64,000 nucleotides of DNA from Dendrocalamus latiflorus (GCA_017311315.1 CM029663.1:38142622-38206621); one strand, 5' to 3'. Shown: positions 25,156-37,640, counted from the first letter of the stretch. Numbers and translations are program-made. The notes: generated by a model from the letters alone, not told the origin.

Positions 25156-25804
25156 CTCCTCACTTGGGCCTTGTGGACCGAGGCCCAATAGGAGTCTATT
25201 CGGATCTCTATCCGAATTGAGCCCACATCCGAATCATATTCGAATTAGTGTTACAACCCGTTAAGCGTGCGACCCTGTAGGTTCACGTATACTTGGTCAC
25301 GACCCGAAAACGCCTTTCCGGTCACCCTGTTAATAGCGGCCTCTAGTAAGACATATTAACCCCAAAGTATACGTAAAGATTATATCGGCTGAACCTGTAA
25401 TGTTCTCATGTACGAATCCCTTTGCCTCACGATATAGATTGAGCTCAAGGCGAGACCTGTGTCATCCTCTTAATAGCTCAATCACTCTTTCGATTCCGTG
25501 ATGGATTATAAACTTGTGATTGACTCCTCAATCACCTTGGCATGGCCATGCACTTTCATAATCCATTACATCGAGGGGCCCAAAGATATCTCTCCCATAA
25601 GGAGGGGCAAATTCTATCTTGATCATTCACATCCCACTACATGTTTCATGGCAAACCCGAAGACTACTTTTATGACTACCTAGTTACGGAGTAGTGTTTA
25701 GTAGTCCCAAAATAAGCTACTACGCATGTTGGGAACCATGATGATCTCAAGTCTAAGGATTCCACATAAACACTACTTGAGACCAACTGATGACACATGG
25801 AATC

Positions 25805-26784
25805 TGATGAGGCGACGGGGTCCCAATCTTCCGATAGGATGATAACTTCGATTTGGAGGAGAACGACTTTGACGATGCGGCTACTAACCGGTCACGACCA
25901 GAACGCCAAGCAATCGATAAACCACACTCCGAGTGTTATCAACCATGCCAAGAACACGGTTGACCTGACCACGAAGGTCTATTCCTGCATGCGACCGAAG
26001 AACACGCAAGAATAAGATAACAAGCAATCTCAAATTGCAAATATTTATGAAGCACTGAAAAGTTGGGATCCCGAAGGTGTCTTGACAGGTGGTCATCCGA
26101 CACAACTGAAGAACAACAGTTTGCACAATGGCTAAACCTAAACTCAACGAAATCCAAGAAAACTAGAGGGGATGCGACCTCCTTAAATAGGGGAGTGGAA
26201 GCCACACAAAACTAAGAAATAAAGGGGTGGTACAATTTTACTGTTCATGTGAACAGTAGCACGCCCATGAATAGTGGGGTTAGCACCTTCCTCTTAGATC
26301 CATGCATTACAAGGCCCAATTTGGCCCAAACAAAGTGGTGTAGCAATTTCTTTTGATGATTGCGGGCCGTACAGAAGGAATTTGCAGGCATGACTGGATC
26401 CATTGGAAAGAGTACGTGAAAAGCTTTCCATCAAGTACTCATGGACCTCGAACGGACTCCGTATGTGAAAGTTATGCTCGTTTGAAGTTGGACCTGTCAA
26501 GCTGAATCCGAACTGATCTGGAGGCCGAATTGGATTCCAAAACGTGTCCCACTTGAACTCTTGCTTGAATTGATCCAAAAGTGACGTGGTGACCTTGAGC
26601 AAGAGTTTGGAAAGGCGTTGACTTGGTCTTGATATATTATTTGGCTTCCCTTTAGGTGGACCCCAGCCACGAGCGCGTAGCGTTAATGCAATCCTCCTTA
26701 TATAGCTAGACAAATATACATTTTCATCTTTAGATAGCATCATATTCTTATTTAAAATAAATTGAAACCGAAGAAACGAATTCA
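25805..26784 (-). mobile_element. solo LTR nested in the copia LTR
   Basis: On the minus strand it starts near TGAATTCGTTTCTTCGG and ends ...GACCCCGTCGCCTCATCA. A TATTTAAGGAGG-type TATA region lies at about 26178-26192 and the rest is non-coding. It interrupts text that is otherwise continuous in Angela-type LTRs, on either side of GAATC (25800-25804) and the word at 26785. A matching target duplication was not found, so the right edge is approximate. The 218-codon minus ORF that crosses the border (26294-26950) is an accident of this junction. Confidence 0.5.
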
Positions 26785-27719
26785 CCTTTTGTTTATTCTT
26801 GGGAACTTTGGTCGTATGTATATGTGGCGTGGTCACATCAGAATCTCTGCAGTGTCTCATGGCGGGTCTATCCAACATATGTTCACTAACACATGTCCAT
26901 ATTATTGATTTGGTATCACCATACCATGATCCATGAGACATGATCATCAATCAATACATATGCTGATCTTTGAATCATATTTGTTCCTCATATGATATAT
27001 GTCCAGGGATCATTTAGAAATAGCAACATTTTAGCATTAAGAGTCTCATGAATAAGTCACATACTCATTGATCAATAATGATAATGTCTATTTCAAGGAA
27101 CAAAGTAATGCATCATAAACATAGTATGTGATATATATAACATCTCCATGTTGCCTCTAGGGCATATCACTAACATGATCATCATTCTTTATTCATGAGA
27201 ACTTGTTTGGGACAGTCTTGGGATGTACGAGGCTGAAGATTTATGTTAATTTGTGCTATGCTTCTCAAAACCCTAAAATCTGCTATACCTGTTTGGGCGG
27301 GTGGCAAGAGCGGTGGGTGTGGATGTAACACAGGGGATGTGGAATGAACCGCCCGGACAAGCTAAGGACTTAATCCTATGTGGAGCCTCCGTGTATAATA
27401 GTACAACCACAAGCTGGCATATTGTAGGCTTGGCTGAATAATTTACTAGACTCTCTAGGCATTTCACGGAGAACGTGTGCAGGTGGGTAATAAAAGCCCC
27501 ACGTGGAATGGGACATTGGATGTAGGTGACGTCGCCAAGGCTAGCGTATGTGAAAAGTGGAGTCCGACTGCGCTAACCTGTGGTAGACATCCCGCACAAC
27601 CTATGGGAGCAACCCCATAGGAGTGAGATGTTAGAGAGCGAGGTATTGTAAAGGCCTCGTGATATTCTCTCGATCTGCATGACCAAGGAATCATGTAGAA
27701 CCATCGGGGTGAATAACTC

Positions 27720-27796
27720 TTGTGGGTAAAGATGTACAGTCTCTGTAGAGTGTATACAACTATTCGAATAGCCGTGCCCACGGTCAAGGGCGGACA
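27720..27796 (+). promoter_or_regulatory. conserved LTR core in LTR C
   Basis: TGTGGGTAAAGATGTACAG, then CTCTGTAGAGTG, the perfect palindrome CTATTCGAATAG, and CCGTGCCCACGG followed by TCAAGGGCGG. Same order as in LTRs A and B. Function unknown; see findings. Confidence 0.8.
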
Positions 27797-28674
27797 TGGA
27801 AATCTTCCTCGAGTTAGTTCTATTTCAAAACTTTTGAGGTTGGAAATAAGGGTCTGTCAGGTGGATGTAACCTCACTTTGGAAACTTTTTCCCTGGAGGG
27901 ATGTACTCCAGTGCTGGTATTAAGGTGGAAGTAACTTGCTACACTAAAGTAAGCATTGGTGGATGGAACCATGAAATCGGTGGATGGAACCTACCCCATT
28001 ATAACTTATTGCACACTTTCAATTATCAAATCTTAATTTCTTGTAAAAATGCTAGGTCATAGGGGCATTTAAATTATGGTTATTGAAAAAGTTGCTTTAA
28101 GCAAATAAAAGAACCCGAGCCTCCCTTGTTTAGCCTTGCATTGTTAATTAAATGCATTCTGTGTGTTGGCTCGTGGAGCACATTGAAGTGTGCTCACCCT
28201 CGCTCTTAACCCCATTCAGAAGCTGTGAATCAAGAGCACTACGCCTACTATGAGGATCAGGATGCCGAAGGCAATGAAGATGGTGGTTGTTAGGTTAGGC
28301 ATCGGTAGTCTTACCTCTCGCCTCAGTCCGTTTGACCAGGCTAGTTTTGGTGGGTGTATCCGTTATTGGTCAGGCACCTGATTAATAGTGGTGGCACCCA
28401 AGGTTGACCCAGTCGCTTGCCTGTGGCGAGTTGTGCGCCTACGCTATGTACGCTTCCGTTTCCGCTCTTTATGTATTGTGAGACATTTGGCCTGACGGCC
28501 CTATTGTAAACTCGGCCCGACGCGGTCTATTTGAACTCTGGTATTGTAATGTATGGTTTTGTCGTGTATGAAATGATGCAGCGTTGTATCTGTGAGCATT
28601 ATCTACTGATCCAGGGAATAATGCAGTGATTCACAGAGGGTTCCAGGTTAGTAAACTTGGGGTCCGACAGTTTA

Positions 28675-30859
28675 CTTTGATGATATCTTGATATATAGCC
28701 ACTCTTTGGATGATCATGTTGAACACATCAAACAAGTGCTAGAAGTGCTTAGGCAAGAACGGTTGTATGCTAACATTGAAAAGTGTACTTTTTGCACTAT
28801 TAAGGTTGTGTTCCATGCTATGTTGTCTCAGCTCATGACATTGAAGTTGATAAATCTAAAATTGAAGCTATTCGAAATTAGCCTACTTCTGTGAATGTTA
28901 GTCAAATTCGTAGCTTCCATGGGATAGCTAGTTTTTATCGGTGATTTGTGAAAGATTTCAGCACCATTACTGCCCCATTAAATGAATTAATTAAAAAGGG
29001 AGTCACTTTTGAATGGGGAGAAAAACAACATAAAGCTTTTGCTGAATTGAAGACGTGTTTAGCTGAAGCACCATTTCTTGTTTTAAGTGATTTCACTAAA
29101 ACTTTTGATATTGAATGTAATGCTAGTGGAATAGGTATTGGGTGACGTTTTGATGCAAGAAAGCCCATTGCATATTTCAGTGAGAAACTTCATAGTGCAT
29201 AGTTGAATTATGCTATTTATAATAAAGAATTGTATATCCTTGTGCGTGTGTTGGAAACTTGGTAACAATTTTTTTGGCCTGAGGAATTTATCATACATTC
29301 TAATCATGAAACTTTGAAATACTTAAATGGCCAAGCGAAATTGAATTGTAGACATGCTAAGTGGGTAGAATTCGTTGAGAATTTTTCATGCATTGTCAAA
29401 TATAAGAAAGGCAAAAAGAATGTGGTAGCTAATGCATTGTCTAGAAAACATGTGCTTTTGACTCAATTAGAGGTAAAGGTACCAAAGTTTGAAAGATTTA
29501 TATGCTTCCGATCGTAAATTTGCAACTCCATATTCTATTTGCAAAGATGGGAAGGGGTATGACAAGATTCATATCCATGATAGTTTTCTCTTTCGCATGA
29601 ATAAGCTCTGTGTTTTGGATTCTTCTGTGAATTTGTTACTGTTGCAGAAATTTCATGCAAAAGGATTGATGGGGCATTTTGGGAGAGAGACATGATGTTG
29701 GCCGATCACTTCTATTGGCTAAAGATGAGGCAAGACGTCGAGCGGTTTGTTCAAGATGCATCATGTGCCATAAGGCAAAATTGAAACTCAATCAACATGG
29801 TTTGTATTCTCCACTTCCAATTCCTAGAGCTCCTTGGGAAGATATTAGCATGGATTTTATGTTAGGATTGCCTAGGACTAAGAGGGGGGGATTTTGTGTT
29901 TGTGTTGTGGATAGATTTTCTAAGATGGCATATTTTATGCCCTATCACAAGAGCAACAATGTGTCGCATGTAGCTGACCTGTTGTTCAGGAAGATTGTGA
30001 GATTGCACGGTATCCCTAGAACCATTGTTTTAGATCATGATATCAAGTTCATAAGTTACTTTTGAAAGATTTTGTGGCCCAAGATTGGAACAAAGTTGTT
30101 GTTTTCAACGACTTTCACCCACAAATAGATGTACAAATGGAGGTGGTGAACCGCACACTTTCAATGTTGCTATGTTCCATGATAAAGAAAAACTTAAAAG
30201 AGTGGGAAGATTGTCTACTGCATGTGAAGTTTGCATATAATAGAGCGATACATTCTACAACTCAATTGTGACCATTTGAGGTGGTGTATGGTTTCAAGCC
30301 AATCATGTCATTTGATTTACTACCACTCCTATTACAAGAACGTGCTAATATGGAGGCTTCCAAATGTGCTGATTTTGTGAAAAAGCTCCATGCTACAACC
30401 AAAGAGGTAATTGAAAACAAAGTATGTGCTTATGCTTCCAAGGCTAACAAAACTAGAAAGAAAATGCTTTTTGAACCAGGTGACCTAGTATGGGTACACC
30501 TTCGAAAAGAACGCTTTCTAGAGAAGCGTAAATCCAAATTGATACCTTGTGGTGATGGACCATCCAAAGTACTTGCCAAGATCAATGACAACGTACAAGA
30601 TTGAGCTCTGGGAGATGACTATGGGGTAAGTACTACATTTATTGTTGATGATTTGTTACCTTTCTTTGGGCAAGGCGATGCAAAGTTGAGGATGACTCCT
30701 TTTCAAGATGAGAAGGATGATGAGGACATCCCAACTACACACTCATCTTCCACTCCAACCCCAAGTGTGCATGATAATGAAGCTCCAAAACGTCCTATGA
30801 CAAGAGCAAGAGTTACTAAACCGACAGGTGCTTTTGTTTCATACTTAATCTCCTATTGA
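28675..30859 (+). pseudogene. 3' half of RT, RNase H and integrase, element D
   Basis: The text resumes exactly where 20210 left off, at the aspartate pair of the RT active site, then ILIYSHSLDDHVEHIKQVLE. RNase H follows (FEWGEKQHKAFAELKTCL, then TFDIECNAS, where the first catalytic Asp is Asn), then integrase. Integrase pieces include RCIMCHKAKLKLNQHGLYSP, SMDFMLGLPRT and, after a frameshift near 30063, QMEVVNRTLSMLL, which keeps the Glu of the DDE triad. The middle Asp sits in an altered LDHDIKF. Several stops and shifts break it. The final frame (30653-30859) ends inside the 3' LTR with KRPMTRARVTKPTGAF. Confidence 0.82.
30705..30717 (+). other. polypurine tract, element D
   Basis: AAGATGAGAAGGA directly precedes the 3' LTR and lies within the coding frame. 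It is short and interrupted, so weak by eye, but correctly placed. Confidence 0.55.
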
Positions 30860-31679
30860 TTTTAATGAAAATGGAATGCTACCTCATGGCAATACTTTAT
30901 GTGTCCTTAGATTTGAAGGAGTTGAAGCATTGGAAGATGCCCAGTAGCTAAGGACTTGCTATGTGCCAAAGGAGAAGGAAGCAAGGCTTCATATGGCCAG
31001 TCATGGGCCATGTGGCCGAGAGGGGAGGGAAAGGCCTATGCGGCCAAACTCTAGAGGAGTAACCAATGTGGCTGAAGGGGAATTCAAGCCCAAGTGTCAC
31101 TTGGACCATCCAAGGCTGAAATCCCCTGATTTGCAAATGTTTGCTATTTTACAATACTAGATTTTCCATTTTGTGAGGTCATGTTTTTCCTTTTGTAAAT
31201 TGGGCCAAAAGAGTTATAGCTATAATCTTTGGGCCTCCAAACTGAATAAGAGTATTTACGAATGTGGCCAAAGGGGCGTACTTGTGTGAGTGGGAACCCT
31301 AAGCCCGTGTAGGGCATGGGGCCCAAGTTGCGGTGCAAGGGGGGATGCGCACCCCCTAAAGGCAGCTACCACCCCCTTTGGAACCTTTAGACCACTTTTG
31401 ATAATAGATTGATTTAGCAAATTTGCTCTTGTTCTTCCTGTTGGCTGAACCAACTTGAGGGAATAATTGGAAATTTGTCAAAATAGAGATTGTTCAACCT
31501 TTCCGCTAGGTATTGGGAGCGCGATAGAACTTCATCTGGTGGTCGTGAAGTTTAGCATGTGTGGTTGAGCGAATTAAAGAGTGCTAACTTTGCATTGGGA
31601 TCGGGGGATCACTACAATTATTTCAATCACGCGTGAGTATCTTAATCCTACGTTGAAAAGATCGGACAACCCCGTATCA
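30718..31679 (+). repeat. 3' LTR of element D
   Basis: 962 bp, TGATGAGGACATCCC...CCCCGTATCA, followed by the target duplication ACTTT. Its first about 140 bp encode the C-terminus of the polyprotein, ending in a stop at 30857-30859. It diverges clearly from the 5' LTR by substitutions and two larger indels. Confidence 0.85.
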
Positions 31680-31684
31680 ACTTT

Positions 31685-34600
31685 GTTAGCTCACCTCTAC
31701 TATCCAAATCAAGGTATAAGAATCACTTAGCACCCTCTTGTTTTTTTATATTTTTGTTGTGGTTACAGTATCATGAGAATTTGTTGATTGGAATCCTTGT
31801 GTTTGATACAAACTATATAATATTTTCATGAATATGGGAATTGAATCCCCTTATGATTTGACTCATTTTTTCCTTTAAGCATGCAATCTATATACTGTTT
31901 TTTTGAAATTTCTGCTTTTCTTGTAAGCTAGCCTATTCATTTCGCATTGGAGAGTCACCATGGATAAGTAGTAGATGAATGAGCCTAGGTAGAAATCTAC
32001 AATTATGTCAATGTAATACCAGCTTATCATGCTTACTAATTATTCTTAATACAATTAATGATAAATGTAGGCACTTAGAAAGTATGTGGAAGGTGTAAAA
32101 AGCATCCTAGAATTTGCTTTTACAAATTTAGCAAAAGGAAATCAAATTCACTGCCCTGGTGAGAAGTGTGTGAATAGTGCTTGGTTCGAAACAACAGTTG
32201 TCCATGACAACTTGATATGCGAAGGATTCTTAGAAGGATACACAACATGGATTTTTCATAGAGAAAAATCATCATCCTACGAATAGAATAAGGAACTTAA
32301 TTACAACATGAACCTTATTTACAAATGGATCAAGAGCTAGATGATGAGATAACAAAAATGCTTCATGATATAGGATATGGATACCAAGATGTTAGTGATA
32401 TAGGTGGAGATCGTGATTTAGCAAATGATGCTAGTCACCCACATATCCTGCGTGCAAATTCACAAAGCTACCATTTATAGCAAGACTTTTTCACACAAAT
32501 TTATTTGGTGGATGGACCAATAGTAGTTTTGATACTCTTTTGAATTTGCTGAATGAGGCATTTCCAAAGGATACTTTATTGCCAAAGAATTTCTATGAAG
32601 CGAAGAAGATAGTGAGGAGCCTTGTATTAGGTTATGATAATATCGATGCATGCAAACATGATTGTGTTCTTTTCTAGAAGGAGAATGTTAATGGAGATTC
32701 CTGCCCAAAATGTAGAACTTCTAGATGGAAGGTAGAAAGAAGAGTCCTGATGGGAAGTAAGTGCAAAGGGTTCCCCAAAAGATTCTTCGATACTTTCTAA
32801 TAAAAAACTGCAAAGGTTGTATATGTCCCAAAAATCAGCAAGTGATATGAGGTACCATAGTAAAGGGCGGCCAAGGGATGGGCTCATGTGTCATCCAGCG
32901 GATTGAACAATTTGGAAGGATTTTGACAATAAGTATCCAGAGTTCAGTTTTGATTGTCGTAATGTAAGACTTGCTCTAGCTACAGATGGTATAAATCGCT
33001 TTAGAAATTTAAGTTCATCGTATGTACATGGCATGTTATCTTGATTCCTTACAACCTACTACCATGGATGTGTCTAAAGCGACCAAATTTTATCCTCTCA
33101 TTGCTTATTCCTGGTCCTAGATGTCCTAGAAAGGACATGGATGTGTACTTTTAGCCTTTGATTGATCATATATTAGTTAGTTGGCACGAATGTTTTAGAC
33201 CTTATGATGCAGCAACTGGTGAGTGGTTCCAATTCCGTTCCGCTTTGTTGTCAACAATTATTGACTACCCAGGACTTGGATATGTATCTGGATAGGTTAC
33301 TTCTGGGGAGGCACGATGTGTTTGTTGCCACTCAAAAACATGTTCCCTTTTTCTAACAAACGGTAGGAAACATTGCTTCATGGAGCATCATCAATTCTTG
33401 CATGCTAACCATGAATTTAGAAGTGATGAGTCTTTTGATGATATAACAGACTTTAGGGAAGCACTCCTTCCACTTATGGACATGATGTTTTGAAGCAAAC
33501 AAAAGATATTGTAAATAATTTGGGTAAGAATCCAACAAGGAAAAGAACCACCGCAGAAATGTAAAAGAAAGGAAGATGAACTAAAAATTAATTGGAACAA
33601 GCAACCCATTTGGTTATAGCTACCATACTGGAAAGATTTCCTATTGTGACCTAATCTTGATATAATGCATATAGAGAAAAATGTTTGTGACAATATAATA
33701 AATACACTATTGGATATTGATAAAAATTCTAAAGACAACTTAAACTCTCGTTTTTGATTCGCAAACATTGGGTTTTAAGAAGGAACTTCATCCTATTTCA
33801 GTGGGTGATCAATTTTATTTCCCTCCTGCATGTTACTCAATGAACTCTAGTGAGAAGAAAATGTTTTGTGAAATGTTGAAAGGTGTTAAATTTCTAGATG
33901 GATATGCATCCAATATCCGTATTTGTGTAAATTTTTAAGAGAAGAAATTAGTTGGTCTAAAATCATGATAGCCATGTCCTTTTAGAGCACTTGCTCCCAT
34001 TGGCTGTTAGAAGGAATTTACCTAAAAATGTAAGTACTACATTGATTCGTGTTAGCAACTTTTTCAACAAAATGTTTTCCCATGTAATCCAGGTGAGTGA
34101 TATGGAGGACTTAAAATCTAAAATTGCGAAGACATTACGCCTTCTTGAGAAGATTTTGCCACTGTCTTTTTTGATGTCAAGGTACATCTCATGGTCATCT
34201 TCCATCTGAGGCAAGAATTGTTAGGCCTGTCCAATACCACAACATGTACCCTATAGAAAGGTACATTATTATTATATGGGACTTAACTGATGAGCAGCTT
34301 TTTGATATGGACATCGATAAGAGAGTGTCAAAACACAATTGGATCTGGCTTGTGCGCTATTGGAGAACACCCTAGAGTGAGGTATAATCTATTTGTAATT
34401 GCAAGGACATAGATTTGAAGTATCCTGGTTTATTTAACTATTGTATCATTCTCTTAGGTTCTTGGTGAGATTGGAAAAGCTAATAGTGTAAAAATAACTA
34501 TGACTCATACCACTTGAAGCAAGAGCCTTGCTCAGATTGCAGATGAATGGGTACTTAATGTATCAATAATTTAGTAGACATTTTATATTTTTCTTCATTT

Positions 34601-36330
34601 AACTATTTTTAATACATTAATGGTTTGCAGTTGAAAGAGCATGGCACATACTCACAAAGATGGAAGTGCACAAGTAGAAGCTTCAGACATGATTATAAGT
34701 GAACTGATGGGATTGTTTACTTGTGGACTTCCAATTTTGTGCTACACTAAAGTCATGTACTTTCTCTAATACCAGAATGAAATCAATTAGACTTGTGCCA
34801 ACATACTAGAGCTAGCTGCAAAAACCATTCAGCAAGGAGATCTTTTTAGCAAATTATTTGGGAAGGAAAAGCGAGCACTTGTTCTTGCTATTGGTGTAGG
34901 CCCAACACCTCAAGACTTGAATATGGTGGGGGTACACAAGTGTTCTTTCACAAAACTTCAACTAGCTTTACTTGGAAAGCTAAGAGCTAAAAATGAGAAC
35001 GTGATTTTGAGAGAACACTTAGATGGCCACAAAGAGCAATTGTCAAAAGTGCTACAAGAAATGGAAGAGTTGAAGAAATGGCTTGCTTCATCACGGTCTA
35101 CAGAACATGCCGAACCAAATAACAATCATTCATTAAACATTCTAGCATCAAACTCTCCAACACAAGTGATTTGTGTTGCCCAGCTATTGCTAGTTATTTG
35201 GCTAATTACTATTTTAACTAATAATGAATTATCCATATATTTGTGTGAACTATACTAGGCTATGAGATGCCAAAGTGATGAGAGCAGTGCTAGGTCAATT
35301 GCTTATGAAAACAGGCTTTCACATAATAAAGTATATTCTTATCTTCTTATGATATGCACAATAATCTATGATATGTCATTATCTGAAAGTTGGCTTTTTG
35401 TGTATAGATAATCCAAAGAAGGTTGTTGTATAACATGATATACCAAGTGCTAACCATACGGTACTAGTCACTTGTTACTTGTGTTTTTGACAAAACTGTA
35501 TGCTTGTATGTAGTTAAGTTGCAGTTCAAATTGACCTTTTAGGGTGGAAGGGAGGTTATTTTGATATTAGTTGTGGAGCAATATCTTCCAGTAGCTAAGG
35601 CTACTATGCAAAGAACGTCTCGAAGTGCTATTGTTGGAGGTATGGCTCTTTGGGTCTAAGTATTACGAGATGGTTGTGAACTACGTACTAAAAAAGAGTA
35701 CTCCCTTGCCTCGACCACATAAAAATATCATAAAAATGGGTGATGCTCAAGGGCATTCCATTGCTTGGCCATATGAAAGAGTAATCCATCTTCTCTACTG
35801 TTTTCATTTTTATTAGTCAAGGATTTAAAATTAACCAAAAAGCTATGAATTTGTAGATGGAAGCTAATGCCGGAGTTGTTGGTGGGGGTGGTTCAACTTG
35901 TGGAGGAAAAAATTATGCTCATGGTAAGTGAAAATGATCTTTGTATAAAGTCTATCCATTCCCACTTTTGTTATCTGACTTAGGGAAGCAAATGTACCCT
36001 TTTATCCACAGGTGGAAAGGGCAAGGGAAGCACTTAAACTCAAAGGCAACACTACAAGGATGTTCTTCGTTCAAGTGAAATGTGGATTCATCAAACTTAT
36101 TTATTTGATATTTTTTATATGTTTTATGGAAATGTAGTTGGGGCAAATCATCATAACAAAATGAGTGCCATGTTGTTAACCAATCAATTTTGCTATCTAT
36201 TGCTGATGAAAATGGAACAAGCTACAAGATGCACAATGTTATGTTTTTCTTATGGCAATTATAACCTGCCATGTACATTAATGTTTGATGAAATCATGCA
36301 AAGAAAATGGACATCAGATGGCAGCTGAAG
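31685..36330 (+). pseudogene. CACTA (En/Spm) transposase remains: TNP2 and Transposase_24 regions
   Basis: 32086-32286 encodes the transposon-associated zinc-binding domain (IHCPGEKCVNSAWFETTVVH, then LICEGFLEGYTTWIFH), typical of the N-terminus of TNP2 proteins. Decayed TNP2 text follows in shifting frames: LPKNFYEAKKIVRSLVLGYD near 32580-32640, KCRTSRWKVERRV near 32710, then SKGRPRDGLMCHPAD and a stretch near 32930-33480. 33990-34210 has LPLAVRRNLPKNVSTTLIRV, a TNP2 C-terminal region. 34640-35820 resembles the Ptta/En/Spm (Transposase_24) domain, including SQRWKC, GVGPTPQDL and, near the end, LPRPHKN...GHSIAWPYERV. TNP2 cuts the element's ends; here stops and frameshifts are many, so it is dead. 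Probable introns complicate the frames. Confidence 0.75.
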
Positions 36331-36712
36331 GTAGATCTAGTAGGATATGTTGTCTTGTTCACTTTTGTGTTCCAGAAGTTGTGTTAGGGATACATTAGGG
36401 ATGTAACATCTAAGTATTGAATGCCTTTTTTTGTTTCATTTTTTTGTCGATTGGTTAATTCCTACTAGTTTCTTCTTTTATAGGTAGCTAGCAAAGTGAT
36501 GCAGGGATGGAAGTCAATATAGTGTTTCAAGTTAGAATTGCTAATTTACTATGTACTACATGATTAAATAGTAGCTAGTTGGGAGTTAACATAGCTTAAT
36601 GGGCCAAACTTTTAATGTAAACATACAAGGCACGAGTATGTTCATGTATGTGACATGGTAGATCTTGCACTGTTTATATTTATATTACACGCCCATGAAT
36701 TGTGTTTGATGC
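36331..36712 (+). other. CACTA-adjacent non-coding DNA up to LTR B
   Basis: AT-rich, no ORF. It ends with GATGC (36708-36712), the left target duplication of LTR B. The same sequence is taken up again after 45804. Confidence 0.5.
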
Positions 36713-37219
36713 TGTAAGGGGCCCAATTATACAATTCGGCACCCTCTGTGATTCCACCGCACTATTCCCTGGATCAGTAGATAGTGCTCACAGTTACAGT
36801 AATGAATATCAAAAATACATATCATGCGGAAGCGTAAATATAATAGTAGACTTACTCATGGGCCGATTAGGCCGAAATCAATAAATTGCAGCAGCGGAAG
36901 AACGAGCACACAGGTGGGACCTTCAGGACATGCCCACAGGCAGCCAACTGGAGGTTCGCGACCTAGCCCTTGACATCTTCATCTTCTCTGCCAGCTTGAC
37001 CAATCTTGTCGCTGAGACGAGGTGATTTGATTCTTGATTCTGAATTTTGTCGCAAAAGCGAGCGTGAGCACTCCGACCCCGTGCTCCGCGAGCCAATACA
37101 CAGAATGCAAATAAATAGTATGCATGGCTAAACAAAGGAGAGGCTCGGGTTATTTTATTTGCCATAAAATGCGTTTAGTAGCATTTCTATTATTATATCA
37201 TATTGTTGTTTTTGTGACC

Positions 37220-37640
37220 TAAAGACTCCTCCCCGCAAATGACATCATTGACTTAATCCACCAAAGACTCACGCTCTTTATTAACTGCTGTCTAAGACTC
37301 CCGACAGCTATTGCCATAATTGACTTAATCCACCGAAATTACACTTTCTTTATTGAGTGTTGTCTAAACTCCAAACAGCATGTGTCATCCTCTATTCAAT
37401 CCACCGATCATATTCTTTCTGTAATGGTTGTTGTCTAAGACTACAAACAACGAGTGACATCATTTAAATGATCCACCGACTACACACATTTTATATTGAT
37501 TGCTATCTAAAACTCCAAACAGCGTGTGACATTATTTAGATATTCCACCAAACATACTCTTTCCAAATTGATTGCTGTCTAATCTCCAAACAGCAAGTGA
37601 CATCACCTAATTAATCCACCGAACATTCTCATCAAGATTT
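37220..37640. repeat. 72-bp tandem repeat, nearly 6 copies, in LTR B
   Basis: Unit starts at 37220, 37293, 37365, 37436, 37508 and 37580, giving periods of 73, 72, 71, 72 and 72 bp. Each unit has TAAxACTCCxxACAGC, then TGACATCAT, then AATCCACCGA, and ends TGATTGCTGTC. Copies differ by roughly a fifth to a third. The array ends within the sixth copy. The corresponding place in LTR C (about 28000-28100) has no array. Confidence 0.9.

Larger units (their letters stand above)
24742..27175 (-). mobile_element. Angela/RIRE1-like copia solo LTR nested in LTR C
   Basis: Read on the minus strand it begins TGTTAGTGATATGCCCTAGA, the well-known start type of Angela/BARE/RIRE1 copia LTRs. It runs through a TATA box (minus strand, 25143-25155) and ends near CTACGCGCGTTCCTTCA. 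Excluding the further insert (about 980 bp) the LTR is about 1.45 kb, close to the RIRE1 LTR length as I recall it. No internal region is present. The flanks (AACCC left, TGATC right) do not match, so one edge may be mutated or mis-set. Confidence 0.75.
20211..28669 (+). mobile_element. LTR C: long Del/Tekay-like solo LTR inside RT of element D
   Basis: Starts TGTAACATCCCATTTTC and ends ...GGGGTCCGACA. The 5-bp duplication GTTTA lies at 20206-20210 and 28670-28674. Removing the insert and one GTTTA restores the RT reading frame of element D exactly, which proves the borders. No gag or pol is inside, so it is a solo LTR of about 6.0 kb once the nested copia LTR (24742-27175) is taken out. It holds a GC-rich CT-biased zone (20560-22140, 23270-24060), a block at 24405-24480 shared in type with other LTRs, the conserved core at 27720-27796, and a tail homologous to LTR B read in reverse. 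Overlapping proline- or arginine-rich ORFs in the GC zone occur on both strands and are not called as genes. Confidence 0.9.
15281..31679 (+). mobile_element. element D: decayed CRM/Reina-like Ty3/gypsy element, split by LTR C
   Basis: It has two related LTRs (15281-16113 and 30718-31679), a tRNA-Met-type primer site, gag, protease, RT, RNase H and integrase remains in that order. The target duplication ACTTT is at 15276-15280 and 31680-31684. It is interrupted by solo LTR C at 20211-28669. Without C the element is about 7.9 kb. The LTRs carry large indels against each other and all coding parts have stops or frameshifts, so it is old and dead. Lineage is judged from the RT and gag text (for example [20 protein letters not shown]) and is an inference. 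Confidence 0.88.

Noticed and set aside
26294..26950. 218-codon minus-strand ORF
   Set aside because: Runs across the border of two nested LTRs and matches no protein family I know.
37220..37640. CRISPR-like array (regular 72-bp spacing)
   Set aside because: Units are whole diverged tandem repeats, not short identical repeats with unique spacers, and the genome is a plant.
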